A program made the position numbers and the translations under genes. Shown piece after piece: positions 24,995 through 37,094 of a stretch of 64,000 nucleotides of DNA. Source of the stretch: Boesenbergia rotunda (lineage: Eukaryota > Streptophyta > Magnoliopsida > Zingiberales > Zingiberaceae); contig JAGFNQ010005221.1 in assembly GCA_024364735.1 (NCBI GenBank), forward strand, positions 124,001-188,000, read 5' to 3'. Position 1 is the stretch's first letter; the number at the start of each line of letters is the position of its first letter. The notes beneath the pieces are model-generated. The model searched no databases. It was not told the DNA's origin and saw nothing but the letters and a program-made list of their open reading frames with translations.

Positions 24995-25378
24995 GAGTAA
25001 TGATAGAGAGAGTGAATTTGAGAGAGTGAATAGGAGAGTGAATGATGTGATAGTTATTGTATACACGTTCGATCATCGATCGGATACCACCGACGACCTC
25101 TGATCACCGTCCCGAATCAAACTATATCCTAAGAAGATCAGTGAACTCATCAGGAATCGTCGCAATTATGATCTCGTCGCATTCACCGTCAATCCGGCGA
25201 GATCTCAATTATCGACGACCCTACCGGATTCACTATCTTCTTAGAACATAGTTTGATTCGGGACAGCAATCAGAAGTCATCGGTGGTGTCCGATCGACGA
25301 TCGAGCATGTACACATTAGCTACACATCATTCACTCTCTCATTCACTCTCCCAAATTCACTCTCCCAATCATTACTCA
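24995..25378. mobile_element. Mutator-type MITE with 9-bp target duplication
   Basis: Long inverted termini begin GAGTAATGATAGAGAGAGTG on the left and end TCTCCCAATCATTACTC on the right. Internal arms are also inverted (GAATCAAACTATATCC versus its complement near 25255). It is flanked by TTTATTTTC at 24986-24994 and 25379-25387. A 9-bp duplication with long terminal inverted repeats points to the Mutator superfamily. There is no coding capacity. Confidence 0.8.
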
Positions 25379-25940
25379 TTTATTTTCTCAACGGTACAAT
25401 ATAGAAAATATTTGGACAGGACCGTTTGATTGAGACAGATCAATTCAAATCAAACACATCCTCACTAAACCTTTTGAGTCCACAAAGATTGAATTAAGTT
25501 GATTCATAAATTATAAATCCATCATTTTTTTAATTTGTCCTTGTGAAGACATTTTTGAAATCATGCAGGTGGTTCACGAATGTTTTTTTGTGTGCATGGC
25601 AGTCAGGGCGCAAGTGGGGACGGACGGGTGCAACCACATCTTAATCGGTGCAATTGATAGAAATAAATGCCTTCAATTATGCACACTCCTTACGGTTACG
25701 GATCAATTCTTATGCACCACCTTTCACTATCTTTTTTCCCAATTAGTTTTTTTTTTGGTATAGGACAGTTTGATTGAGACAGACCAATTAGAACATTTCA
25801 CCTATTTTGTAATTGCACAAGGATTATAAGGCACATCCTGGCTAAACTTTTGCGTCCACAAATATAATTAATTAAGTTAATTCAATGAACAATTAAATTA
25901 AGTTGATTCATAAATTATAAATCCATAAATTTTTTTTTAA

Positions 25941-26193
25941 GAACAATGATAGAGAAAGTGAAAATGGAAGAGTAAAAATCATAATGAATGATATGACATG
26001 ACGTGGCATGACGTGACATTTTACATGGATACGTCCGATTATCGTTTGGACATTATCGACGGCCTTCGGCCGTTATCTCGAATCAAACTATACTCTGGGA
26101 GTACGATGAACCCGTCAGAGATCGTACATGCAAGGTGCCACGTCATTCATTATGATTTTCAATTTTTCATTTTCACTCTCTAAATTATTATTC
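25941..26193. mobile_element. Second Mutator-type MITE, same family
   Basis: The left end GAACAATGATAGAGAAAGTG and right end TTTTCACTCTCTAAATTATT are inverted copies. The flanking 9-mers TTTTTTTAA at 25932-25940 and 26194-26202 match, though they are low-complexity. The GAATCAAACTATA core is shared with the element at 24995. Confidence 0.7.
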
Positions 26194-26483
26194 TTTTTTT
26201 AATTTGTTCTTACCCTGACGTTGTCATTTTAGAAAATCATGCAGTAGGTTATGAATTATTTACCACATGATTTTGAGGTGCATACTGCAGTTCCTTGTCT
26301 ATGAATCATGTTTTTTTTCCTCGGGTAATGTTGTAGTGATAATGTTATTTTTTAATTTCTCACGTATTTAAGTATCCATTTTCAATTTCGTAAATTTTCA
26401 GATAAATTTTCTTAATTTACAGTTGATTTCAAAATATCAAATTGATAGACTATCTACTAATATTTCTCGATTTATTTCAGTTA

Positions 26484-26730
26484 TCACCCTCGGAGTTATA
26501 GTGCAGCAGTAAGGTCACTAATTGTTAACCCATACATCCGTGGTTCGATCCCCAGTTACGGCGTATTTTGCAGGAATTTTTCTTCCAAATGGGACGCGAA
26601 CCCTGAGCCGCTGGGCTTCTAGACTGGCCACCGCGAGCACTTGCCGATTTACCCTGATGATCGATGGGAAACTTTCGTAAGACCGAGCCGATCACTCCAA
26701 ATTCAATTTGTCTGATGCTTGATTCAACAT
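26484..26730 (+). mobile_element. tRNA-derived SINE, 247 bp, with target duplication
   Basis: The head has box A-like AGTGCAGCAGTAAGGTCACT and box B GTGGTTCGATCCCC. The body includes GCTGGGCTTCTAGACTGG. It is flanked by imperfect direct repeats of about 20 bp, (CT)CGATTTATTTCAGTTAT at 26463-26483 and TTCGATTTACTTCAGTTAT at 26731-26752, the length expected for LINE-driven insertion. It is not a functional tRNA gene. Confidence 0.7.
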
Positions 26731-27233
26731 TTTTTCGATTTACTTCAGTTATAAATGAAAAATTTGTCAGACTAAGGCCAATCACCGGTACAATTCATGG
26801 TAAATTGAATATCTAATTTCACTAAAAATAATAATAATAAAAAATACATAATAATTTTTTATATTGTAAATACTAAAGAAAATTTAATTTTATTATCCAT
26901 CCCTATTTTAAAAATAATTAAAATAATAATTCGTCTATAATTCTTTATTGAAATATATTGACTTTAAAATTACTTTATTTAAAAACTGCGCGGACTTGTT
27001 TTAACCAAAGAGTGGGAGGCTTTTCGGTGATAAAAATCGATTCATTCGTCTCAACATCCCTGTTAATATATTATAGGGTCAATATAGATGAGATAAATTA
27101 GAAGATTACTAGTCTAGATACTGTAATAAACGGGTAAAAAGAATGAGCATATTAACTTTGTCAAGATTTGATCTTCAGATTTTTTAGTATTAATTATTAG
27201 TCTATTCCGTAAAGAGGGTGAATCCTGGCCAAA
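26561..27233. repeat. Segment S, copy 1 (about 675 bp)
   Basis: It runs from the SINE body to TGGCCAAAAAAGATA and is roughly 90-95% identical by eye to 32443-33119. The two copies flank the LTR element between them. Past the shared edge the copies diverge at once. Confidence 0.85.
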
Positions 27234-28504
27234 AAAGATAAAATCGAAACAACACTAATACTATAAAATGACTACAAGTATACGAAAACCCAATAAAACT
27301 GATACTCAAACTGAGAGACTGGCAGCTGGATCCTCTCCTGGCGGCACGAGACACAGCTATCGACTTCCTGAAACAAAAAGAAGAACAAGGGGTGGTGAGT
27401 TCCGGATGGAACTCTGCGGGTATAAGAGCAGATAAATGCATGGTATATAAAAAGGGTAAAACAAGCATTAAGAAATAAAAGGGTATACAGTCTCCGGAAT
27501 AAAGAACATAAATAAATGCATCCATACAAATAAAACATACCTGAGAACCATGTAACAAGTAGGGGCAGAAATCCCCTGTAACACCTCCTTAAACACCTAA
27601 TACTGTTGAACATATCTAGATCATATAAAATGTAAATCATAACCGTATATGCATGTCAATCAAATGTAACAAGTAATAGCTCAAACAAATGCAGCAAACA
27701 CAAGCAAAATGCACAATGCATAATATGCATATGATGTCATGACCTGCACTGTACACACACCAACCACCATTAGGTTGAGTGGACAAGATACAAGCGCCAA
27801 GCACCTGTGGCTATGCAAATACACCACGACAACCGTGACCCTGATATGAAAAACCCCGAAGCACCTGTGGGGACTCCTAACACCTGTGGAGTATCAACTA
27901 TTTGCACACAACTCCGACCAAGCGTAGCACAACAGGAAAATATACCCGACGACCTGTCTTAACTACAAGGAAGCTCATGGTCGTCAGCCTGAATGTCATG
28001 ATGCATGTCACTAATATACATAACCTCAATCAGATCCAAAACATGGAATCAATACGATACGAAAAACACAAATAACACCAAAGTAAACAAACATACAAAG
28101 AACACCATCGATACCAAGGTAAATAAACATGCACTAATTTACTGGGTAGGGTTATCTAATGCCGACCAAACCCTAGATAGGTCAAATGATTATTCCATAA
28201 TACACGCGATACTCCTAGATCAGAAGCCAAGTGATGAGACTGTATAACTGAATAATTTAGAATTATCACTCAAAGGTCAAGCACGAATAAGTATCAAGCA
28301 AGAAAACAAGGCAAATAGATTTAAGATAAAGCAAACCTACTCAGGAAGTAAAACGACCATGCATTTAAGGTAAACGAAACTACAAGAATCAAGGGAGAAG
28401 TACCCACCTTTAATGTAGATCGTATCAACCATCTTTAAGCCTGTGCAATCGTCCCCGGCTCAAATCCTACCAAAACAAGATACGCATAAAAACTAAGGAT
28501 TACT

Positions 28505-29832
28505 AACAATGTATCCTTTTAATTAATTCCTTCATCATTCAACTTACTAATTAATTAATAATTCAATTAATCTCTTCATATTGATAACGACTTGATTAAT
28601 CTTAGGATTCATTAACCAATACCCTCAATCAAACCATCACACTTAATTAATCACCATTTCATCAATTAATCCCTTAACAACCCATGAGTTAATCAATCCA
28701 ATATCCTCACCAATTCTAATCACTGTTAACAACAAAAAGAGGTTTGATCTTTACATTATTAATCATTAATCCAAGTTAATCTAACACTATTAATCATTCA
28801 ACTCCAATTAGTTAATCACCAACTTCAATTAATTAACCAGCTCTTACCTTACTGATCTGCGACACGATCGAAGCAACGCGGCAAGAGCAGCGGCCGGACC
28901 AGAGGGAAGGTGGTGGAAGGCCAGCGGTGACTAGCAGACCTCTCAATCAAGAACAGGGCAGGAGAAGGAAAACTTTAGACACAAGAGGCTGGAGAGGGCT
29001 GAAGGCGTCGACTGGGAAGGTGGCTCACGACCGGAAGGGGGCCTAAATTGTCACGCCCCCAGAGGCCCAGGCTCGCTCGAAAATCGGACAACACCTCCCC
29101 AGTACGGCGGACAATCTGAAACTCTTATACATATATACTCCTCACATATATAGCTCAGCCACACTCGGCTGGCATTTACACATCCACAACCACGTATTTA
29201 AATAAAATAACCGATAAATAATAAACATAAAGAATAATTCTCAATATCTAAGAGCAGCAAACCGAAATCCAACTGAAATAAATAAATATATGTCTAACAA
29301 TGTATCATTTTAATTAATTCCTTCATCATTCAACTTACTAATTAATTAATAATTCAATTAATCCCTTCATATTGATAACGACTTGATTAATCTTAGGATT
29401 CATTAACCAATACCCTCAATCAAACCATCACACTTAATTAATCACCATTTCATCAATGAATCCCTTAACAACCCATGAGTTAATCAATCCAATATCCTCA
29501 CCAATTCTAATCACTGTTAACAACAAAAAGAGGTTTGATCTTTACATTATTAATCATTAATCCAAGTTAATCCAACACTATTAATCATTCAACTCCAATT
29601 AGTTAATCACTAACTTCAATTAATTAACCAGCTCTTACCTTACTGATCTGCGACACGATCGAAGCAACGCGGCAAGAGCAGCGGCCGGACCAGAGGGAAG
29701 GTGGTGGAAGGCCAGCGGTGACTAGCAAACCTCTCAATCGAGAACAGGGCAGGAGAAGGAAAACTTTAGACACAAGAGGCTGGAGAGTGCCGAAGGCGTC
29801 GACTGGGAAGGTGGCTCACGACCGGAAAGGGG
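28505..29832. repeat. Tandem A-B-A structure inside the left LTR
   Basis: A block of about 537 bp (28505-29042) is repeated at 29296-29832, offset 791 bp, with few differences. Between the copies sits a 250-bp piece (29049-29298) matching the right LTR start at 32163. This looks like unequal exchange within the LTR. Confidence 0.85.
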
Positions 29833-30557
29833 CCCGGGGGGGGGGGTCGGCAGCAGTGAAGGGCCACCGGTGAGGGTGCTTTGCGCAAGCAAAGACTTAG
29901 CTTCCGTAGGACCACCTTGGACACAGCAATGAAGAAGAAGAAGAAGGCGCCGATCTCACCTGCTTGTAGCGGAGATATCGCGAGGGAGGAAGCTTTCGGC
30001 CCGTGCCGGCTCGAGAAGAAGGGCGACCAGGCGGTGTTAACGTCCGGCGATGAATCAAGGCAAAGAAAAGAGATCACCAGTGATCGCTGCGGCGTCGGCG
30101 AGGATGAAGAGAGGAAAGGAGTCTCGCCGGAGAAAAGGTGGCTGGATCGGCCGGCTGTCGCGCGAGAAGTGTTGCGCGAGAGCGGAGTCGGCGAGGATGG
30201 GATTCGGGCGGAGAAACTAGGGCACGGCGAAAACATGACACGAAGACATTTATAAAGGAAAAGTTTATATATTTATAATTTAAACTTTTCCTTTTATATT
30301 AATATATATTCCAAAAACCCAACTTTTCCTTAACTAATTCCAAACCAACTCATCTTACATCCCATTAAATCCGTAATTATTTCCAAAAATTCTAGAAAAT
30401 ACTTCCAAAATTTTCCCTCTAATTATTTCCAATTTTAACTCCTATTTATGGTGATTTTATATAATAATTTATATAAATAACTATATATTTATTTATTTTA
30501 TTCTATACATTTATTTATTTATTTATTTTTATTATTATTATTATACCGTATTTTACA

Positions 30558-30570
30558 TTCTCCCCTACTA
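30558..30570 (-). other. Polypurine tract of the LARD-like element
   Basis: Minus strand TAGTAGGGGAGAA lies immediately before TGTAAAATACGG, the 3' LTR start. Confidence 0.7.
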
Positions 30571-32144
30571 ATAAAAATTTGGTCCTCCAAATTTCGCTAT
30601 TAGACCAACCAGGTACTAACCTTCCATATACAGTATAAATTTTAAGTGAAACTCATCACTACACATCTCAAAAGCTGAGATCCCAAACCCCAAATAAATT
30701 GTTGACATGTTTTACCCTAGCTCTTCGACTCGGCAATCAGAGCTACTAGGATGAACCCATAACTAGTCAATGAATCACTCCCATGGTCAACCACGACCAT
30801 GAGTGAAGATCAAACGAGTTACCTACCATGCTATACCTAATCGTCTAGTATAGGAAACGATCTACAAATCTACTAAATTAGAAACTATCCCACACCCCTT
30901 TGAATGGTAGAAACACAGCTACTAACTGTGACCTACGCGTAGGTACCTTATAGTTCTTTAATATCATGGAAACCCAATTCATCGACCTGCGGTGCCTCCT
31001 TTTTAATAACAGCGTAAACCTAGTCTATCTCTGAAACTGATGGTGTTTTCATCTGATTAAGCTGCGGTTGAATCACCTGAACTATAGCTAGCTGTATTCG
31101 CTGAAGTGTTAGGCGTCCGACCGATTGCTGAGGTTGATAAACTGCTGCTTCGAACATCTGCTAAGGCTGTTAAGTTGTAGCTTCGATCATCTTCTGAGGC
31201 GGATAAGTTGTAGCTTCGACCATTTACTGAGACTGATAAGTTGTAGCTTCGATCATCTGCTGAGGCTGGTAAACTGAAGGTTGACAGGCTGGTACAGTTG
31301 AACTACACATAAAGAAAAATTAAGATAAATCCTAACTACACTATCTACTAATTAAATTTTAAGCAACCACTCGTTACCTCCTAACCTAAATCATCATAGT
31401 CCGGTCAAATCCTAAACTCCAAACTCAATTCCTCTCAAGAATCAAGTTCATATTAACACATGATCACCATAATAAACTAGTGAAACCTCTCTAAAATAAC
31501 CTACTTCCATATTACAGAGTTGCCATAAAGGCAATTAAAACAGGATTCTAACCTAAAGCAACTATTAACTAACAAACTATCACGCCATAAACCCACCAAT
31601 AACTTACTTACCATTGTCATGATATCCACTATCCCTATACTATACTCGGCCAAAACCTATCGGGATGACTCTCTAAAAGAGAAAGACATTTATCCATCCA
31701 CACACAAGACCTCTAAATCCAAGATATCCATCAATATGCCTCAATATCATTCATACTTAATGATTTCCTGAAACATACACCTCATACTAATATAACATAT
31801 CTCTATTATACCAATAAAAAAAAAATATCTTATACACGAGCCATCCTATTAAAATATTTAACAAGTATTACTAAAATATACAACTACTAACAAATTTGTT
31901 AACTTACTTGCTCGTCGCCTGGAGAGTCCATCGCCGCCAAGTCCCAATACATCTAAGTCAAGAAAATGACAACAAAAAAATTTCGAAAAACCGAAATCAA
32001 GTAAACCAAACAAAACCTTGTAAATCCGAAAATCCCAAAGCAAATACAAACGACATCACAACCTCGAAAAAAACAGACACTTCGAAACTTATCGAAAATA
32101 AATTCGCAAAACCCACAGGATCCCAAAATACCTCGACAACCTAA

Positions 32145-32158
32145 GCTCTGATACCACT
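32145..32158 (-). other. Primer-binding site, initiator tRNA-Met type
   Basis: The minus strand reads TGGTATCAGAGCTT just inside the LTR edge at 32163. Confidence 0.8.
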
Positions 32159-32442
32159 AAATTGTCACGCCCCCAGAGGCCCGGGATCGCTCGAAAATCG
32201 GGCAGCACCTCCCTTGTACGGCGGACAATCTGAAACTCTTATACATACATACTCCTCACATATATAGCTCAGCCACACTCGGCTGACATTTACACATCCA
32301 CAACCACGCAGTTAAATAAAATAACCGATAAATAATAAACATAAAGAATAATTCTCAATATCTAAGAGCAGCAAATCGAAATCCAACTGAAATAAATAAA
32401 TATATGTCTAACGAAAAACCAAATATTATCCGAAACGATAAG

Positions 32443-33119
32443 CGCATTTTGCAGGAATTTTTCTTCCAAATGGGGCGCGAACCCTGGGCCGCTGGGCTTC
32501 TAGACTGGCCACCGCGAGCGCTTACCGATTTACCCTGGTGATCGATGGGAAACTTCCATGGAGCCGGGTCGATCACCCCAGGTTCAATTTGTCTACTGTC
32601 TGATTCATCATTTTTTCGATTTACTTCAGTTATCAATGAAAAATTTGTCAGACTAAGGCCAATCACCGGTACAATTCATGGTAAATTGAATATCTAATTT
32701 CACTAAAAAAAATAATAATAAAAAATACATAATAATTTTTTATATTGTAAATACTAAAGAAAGTTTAATTTTATTATCCATCCCTGTTTTAAAAATAATT
32801 AAAATAATAATTCATCTATAATTCTTTATTGAAATATATTGACTTTAAAATTACTTTATTTAAAAACTGCGTGGACTTGTTTTAACCAAAGAGTGGGAGG
32901 CTTTTCGGTGATAAAAATCGATTCATTCGTCTCAGCATCCCTGTTAATATATTATATGGTCAATACGGATGAGATAAATCAGAAGGTTACTAGTTTGGAT
33001 AATGTAACAAGCGGATGAAAAGAATGAGCATATTAACTTTGTCAAGATTTGATCTTCAGATTTTTTAGTATTAATTATTAGTCTATTTCGTAAAGAGGGT
33101 GAATCCTGGCCAAAAAAGA
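32443..33119. repeat. Segment S, copy 2
   Basis: Second copy of 26561-27233. It begins inside the SINE body and lacks the tRNA head. It ends 290 bp upstream of the P450 start codon, so it borders the P450 promoter. Confidence 0.85.
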
Positions 33120-33356
33120 TAGAGCCGCCACCTTAGCAGCCCCTTAGTCCCGGTCTCATAAATTTTCAGAGCGAAACAAACCATGGTTATCACTGGTGTG
33201 GTGAGGCACCTGGGGTCGAGGGAATTAATACTGGAAGATCAAGATTTTATCCCTATACACAATTGATGACTCTCGAATCTGTGATCTCGACCAAATCGGT
33301 CAGATATTTTACCATTCGATCCCGTCTATGAAGGCAAAGAGGGAGAATCCTGGAAG

Positions 33357-33367
33357 CTATATAAAGG
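33357..33367 (+). promoter_or_regulatory. P450 TATA box
   Basis: CTATATAAAGG lies about 45 bp before the ATG at 33409, giving a short 5' leader. The single-copy promoter is at most about 290 bp long before the repeated segment S begins. Confidence 0.6.
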
Positions 33368-33408
33368 AGGGTGCAGATGATAAATTTGAAGTTATCGACT
33401 AGACGACG

Positions 33409-33549
33409 ATGTCTGCTGTTCAGTCTGCCGCCCAAGAGGAGTCCCTGCGCAACCTCGAATTCCATGCACATGCAGCCTCCACCTTCCTCATGACACTACT
33501 ACTCATTTCCTTCACGTTGTTACTGCTCTTCTACCTCCGTCGCCGCCAG
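33409..33549 (+). pseudogene. CYP71-clan P450, exon 1 part 1 (membrane anchor)
   Basis: From ATG 33409, 47 codons give a charged start, a hydrophobic helix (residues about 25-42, TFLMTLLLISFTLLLLFYL) and a basic stop-transfer LRRRQ. This is the ER anchor of a microsomal plant P450. The frame then meets the LTR of a Copia element at 33550, inserted after the first GCCAG. The next codon of the gene, AAG (Lys48), is at 37968. Codon use is GC-rich, unlike the AT-rich flanks. As it stands the transcript would enter the retrotransposon and the gene is interrupted. Confidence 0.85.
33545..33549. other. Target-site duplication GCCAG, left copy
   Basis: GCCAG precedes the 5' LTR; the identical copy follows the 3' LTR at 37963-37967. 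Confidence 0.95.
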
Positions 33550-33906
33550 TGTCGGAAAATAAATAATTCAGACATATCATCATATTCTTTTTAATTTTAT
33601 TCTGATAATTTTTATGACTTAGTCTTAGATTAGCCTTTCCTATTTTAATAGGATAATTAGAGAATTAGTCTCCCTATTTTTATTCCTATCTTATTGGGAT
33701 AAGTTATGACTAAGTCTTGTTCGTGGTGTATTTAAAGGGTCCTAGAGGCATGTGAAAAGTGTCTCAGTTATTTTGTAAGTTTGCTTCTTCCAGAAAAATA
33801 AATTCGTTCGTTCTTCTTTCGTTTTTTCGATTTCTTCGTTTTCTTTTTGTTCCTCTTGCATATCGGTGTGATTTTTGGGTGCGCTATTCTTTGGTCTGGG
33901 CCAACA
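33550..33906 (+). mobile_element. 5' LTR of the Copia element, 357 bp
   Basis: TG...CA termini, with a TATTTAAA box near 33729. It differs from the 3' LTR at four positions: near 33568, at about 33719, in the CTTTTTGTTCCTC stretch, and near 33889. Confidence 0.97.
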
Positions 33907-33907
33907 A

Positions 33908-33920
33908 TTGGTATCAGAGC
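33908..33920 (+). other. Primer-binding site
   Basis: TTGGTATCAGAGC, two bases after the LTR, is complementary to initiator tRNA-Met. Confidence 0.9.
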
Positions 33921-33962
33921 TTTGGTAGTATAGAGCAACCAAGAATCCATATTTCCACAAAA

Positions 33963-36900
33963 ATGTCGAGCATCCTAGCGAAAGAGAACGGCGGAGTGTC
34001 GTTTCCCTATCCGATGCTAAACCCTCACAATTATACTGTGTGGGCAATAAAGACAGAGGCAATTCTCGATGCCCAGGGAATCTGGGAGGCGGTGGAGCCA
34101 GAGAAAGAATCCCAGGTGGATGCAAAGAAGGACAAGAAGGCGCGTGCATACATCTTGCAGTGCGTCCCCGAAGACATCCTTCTCCAGATCGCAAACAAGA
34201 AGACGGCGAAAGAAGTATGGGACAGCCTCAAGATGAGGTACCTCGGCAGTGATCGGGTGAAGAAGGCACGCGTACAAACGTTGAAGAGCGAGTTTGACGC
34301 CCTTCAGATGAAGGAGACTGAGACGATTGATGAGTTTGCTGGCAAACTCAGCGCTATGAGCAGCAAGTTCTCCACTCTTGGTGCCACGCTTGAAGATTCC
34401 TCGCTGGTAAAGAAGTTGCTCGATTCTGTCCCTGATAAATTCTTCCCTATTGTTGCCGGTATTGAGCAGTTCCACGACCTTGAGACTATGCCATTTGAGG
34501 AGACTATCGGACGACTGAAGGCATACGAGGAACGAACACAGCGATTACGAGGCAACACCAACAGCACTGAAGGTGAGCTCCTGCTTACTCATGCCGAATG
34601 GCAAAAGCGACAAAAAGGGAGCAGCGTGGATACTCCGTCAGGAGACAAGGGGCGCGGGTCCAGCGGCCCTAATCGTGGCAAGTGGCGTGGGCGAGGGCGC
34701 GATCGTGGTCATGGTATGCAACGCCAAGACAGTGCAGGAGGCACTAGCGGCAACAACAGTGGCACTCGTGACAAGAGACACATTAAGTGTTTCAATTGTG
34801 AGAAAATGGGGCATTATGCGTCTGAATGCTACAGCAAGCGTCGAGATGATGAGGCTCACCTCACTTGCGACACCGATGAAGAGCCAACACTGATGATGAG
34901 CGTGTCCCACGAGGAGTCTCACGCTAGCCGAGAGCGGCAAGATATAATTCTGCTCAGTGAAGAAAGGTTTCTTCCAGAGATGTATCGCAACGTTAAGAAA
35001 GGGGAAGATAAAGACGTCTGGTACCTTGACAACGGTGCCAGTAACCACATGACGAGTCATCGCGAGAAGTTTCAAGAACTAGATGAAACCATCACCGGGA
35101 GGGTGAGGTTTGGCGATGGATCAACCATAGAGATCATGGGCAAAGGGACGGTTGTGTTCGAATGCAAGAACGGTGATCAGAAGGCTCTCCATGAGGTATA
35201 CTACATTCCAAAACTTTGTAGTAATATCATCAGTCTTGGTCAATTGACAGAAACTGGGAACGAGGTGCACATGGAAGGAGATGCCATGAAGGTGATTGAT
35301 GGGAGCAGGAAGCTCTTGATGCTGATAAAGCGAACACAAAATCGCTTGTACAAGATAACCTTGAAGACAGTCAAGCAAGTCTGTCTCTTGCCAAGCCTAG
35401 AAGATCCAACCTGGTTATGGCATGCAAGGCTCGGGCATGTCAATTTCCATGACTTGAAACTATTGGGTGAGAAGAAATTGGCAATTGATGTGCCAATATT
35501 GCCCCAGCCGAACAAGCTTTGCGAGGTGTGTGTGATCGCCAAGCATGCAAGATTGCCGTTCCCATACCAAGCAAATTTTAGAGCAAAGAAGCCGTTAGAA
35601 CTTCTCCATGCGGATATTTGCGGGCCAATCTCACCATGTACACTTGCCGGTAACAAATATTTTCTTCTAATTGTGGATGATTTCACTAGGTGGATGTGGG
35701 TGTTTGCATTGGCAGCAAAGAGTGATGCACTCCAGGCATTCAAGAAGTTCAAATTCCTGACAGAGAACAAGATTGAGTACAAGATCAGAACACTCCGGAC
35801 AGATCGAGGCGGCGAGTTTCTATCCACGGAGTTTAATCGATTCTGTGAAAATGAAGGAATCGAGCGGCACCTCACGGCTCCCTACACCCCTCAACAGAAT
35901 GGTGTCGTGGAGCGCCGCAATCGCACTGTGATGGCCATGGCGAGATCTCTCCTCAAGGGTACACATATGCCGGCAAGGTTCTGGGGAGAAGCGGTTAGGC
36001 ATGCTGTCTATCTGCTAAACCGTCTCCCAACTAAGGCGCTAGGAGAGCGTACACCATTTGAAGCTTGGATGGAGAGAAAGACAAATCTTGCTCACCTGAG
36101 AGTGTTCGGTTGTGTTGCATATGTGAAAAACACAACCCCTCATCTGAAGAAACTTGACGATAGAAGCTCACCCATAGTATACTTGGGTGTCGAAGAAGGT
36201 TGCAAAGCACATCGGTTATTTGATCCAAGTCATGGCAAGCTACAAGTAAGTAGAGATGTCATATTTCAAGAAAATTCTGAATGGACATGGAATGCAGGTG
36301 CTAACAATGCAGAAAACTTACCGAGTTTTATGATGTTGGATCCGCTTTACTGCGACGAGGCGATTGTTGCAGCAGACGTTGAGGCAGGGGCAGAAAATGT
36401 CATACCATCAACAGCAGCCGTGGTACCCCTGACAAGAGCGTCAAGTCCATCTACACCATCATTGAACTCGAGTCCATCTACACCATCATCGAACTCGAGT
36501 CTATCTACTCCATCATCGAACGCCCATGCAACTACCTCGCCTTCGGTAACAAACACTCCTGACTCTTATGAAGGGCCAGTCCGCTATAGGTCCCTTGCCG
36601 ATATCTACGCCAACACTGAGGAAGTGGTTGGTATTGATGAAGAGCTGATGATGGTGGTGTCTGATGAGCCAACAAGTTATCAAGAAGCTGCAACTGAGGC
36701 TTGCTGGTACGAAGCAATGGAGGAAGAACTGAGATCTATTGAGAAGAACAAGACTTGGACCCTAACCGAGCTCCCATTAGGCCGCAAACCTATCGGTCTA
36801 AAGTGGGTCTTCAAATTAAAGAAAGATTCAGCAGGGAAAGTCGTCAAGCATAAAGCAAGATTAGTGGCTAAAGGATATGTACAAAGACAAGGCATCGACT

Positions 36901-37094
36901 TTGAAGAGGTATTTGCACCTGTCGCTAGACTTGACACTATTCGAGTTATTCTTGCACTTGCAGCAAATCAAAGCTGGGAGGTACACCATCTAGATGTGAA
37001 GACAGCATTTCTTAACGGAGAGTTGGAAGAAGAAATATATGTCAACCAACCGGAAGGGTTTGAGGTACAATCTATTATGGACTTGTTTACATAA
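33963..37094 (+). pseudogene. Copia gag-pol, open to the RT start, then truncated
   Basis: The first plausible ATG is 33963; the longer open frame upstream begins with GTG inside the LTR. Domains by residue: UBN2-type gag 15-230; CCHC knuckle [14 protein letters not shown] at 276; protease LDNGAS at 356, where most relatives have DSG; GAG-pre-integrase WHARLGH at 486; integrase catalytic Asp551, Asp614 and Glu650 (exact D-35-E spacing); serine/threonine-rich repeats (PSTPSxNSS) around 830; and the start of RT with [20 protein letters not shown] and [10 protein letters not shown]. About 25 codons later a deletion removes the YVDD palm region and the frame ends at TAA 37092-37094. Gag, protease and integrase remain open, so the element could in principle still supply them. 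Confidence 0.93.

Larger units (their letters stand above)
22975..26460. repeat. Large duplicated block, copy B
   Basis: Second copy of 16965-19980. It has gained insertions absent from copy A: a SINE-bearing segment at about 24291-24895, a MITE at 24995 and a MITE at 25941. It has lost the (AT)n tract and neighbouring sequence. Confidence 0.75.
27234..32435 (-). mobile_element. Non-autonomous LTR element, minus strand (LARD-like)
   Basis: A primer-binding site (TGGTATCAGAGC, minus strand 32156-32145) abuts an LTR edge TGTCACGCCC at 32163. A polypurine tract (TAGTAGGGGAGAA, 30570-30558) abuts the other LTR, which ends CCGTATTTTACA at 30557. The internal part is only about 1.6 kb and has no gag or pol frame. 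The left LTR (27234-30557) is long but lacks its TGTCACG end. The right LTR survives only as 32163-32435. Open frames at 29766-30255 and 27202-27640 lie in LTR sequence and are not genes. Confidence 0.65.

Noticed and set aside
29766..30255. Overlapping 156- and 124-codon frames on opposite strands
   Set aside because: They lie in the GC-rich part of an LTR with no domain, and part of the region is tandemly duplicated.
34017..36937. Several minus-strand frames of 60-211 codons within the Copia gag-pol
   Set aside because: Antisense shadows of an open sense frame with clear Copia domains.
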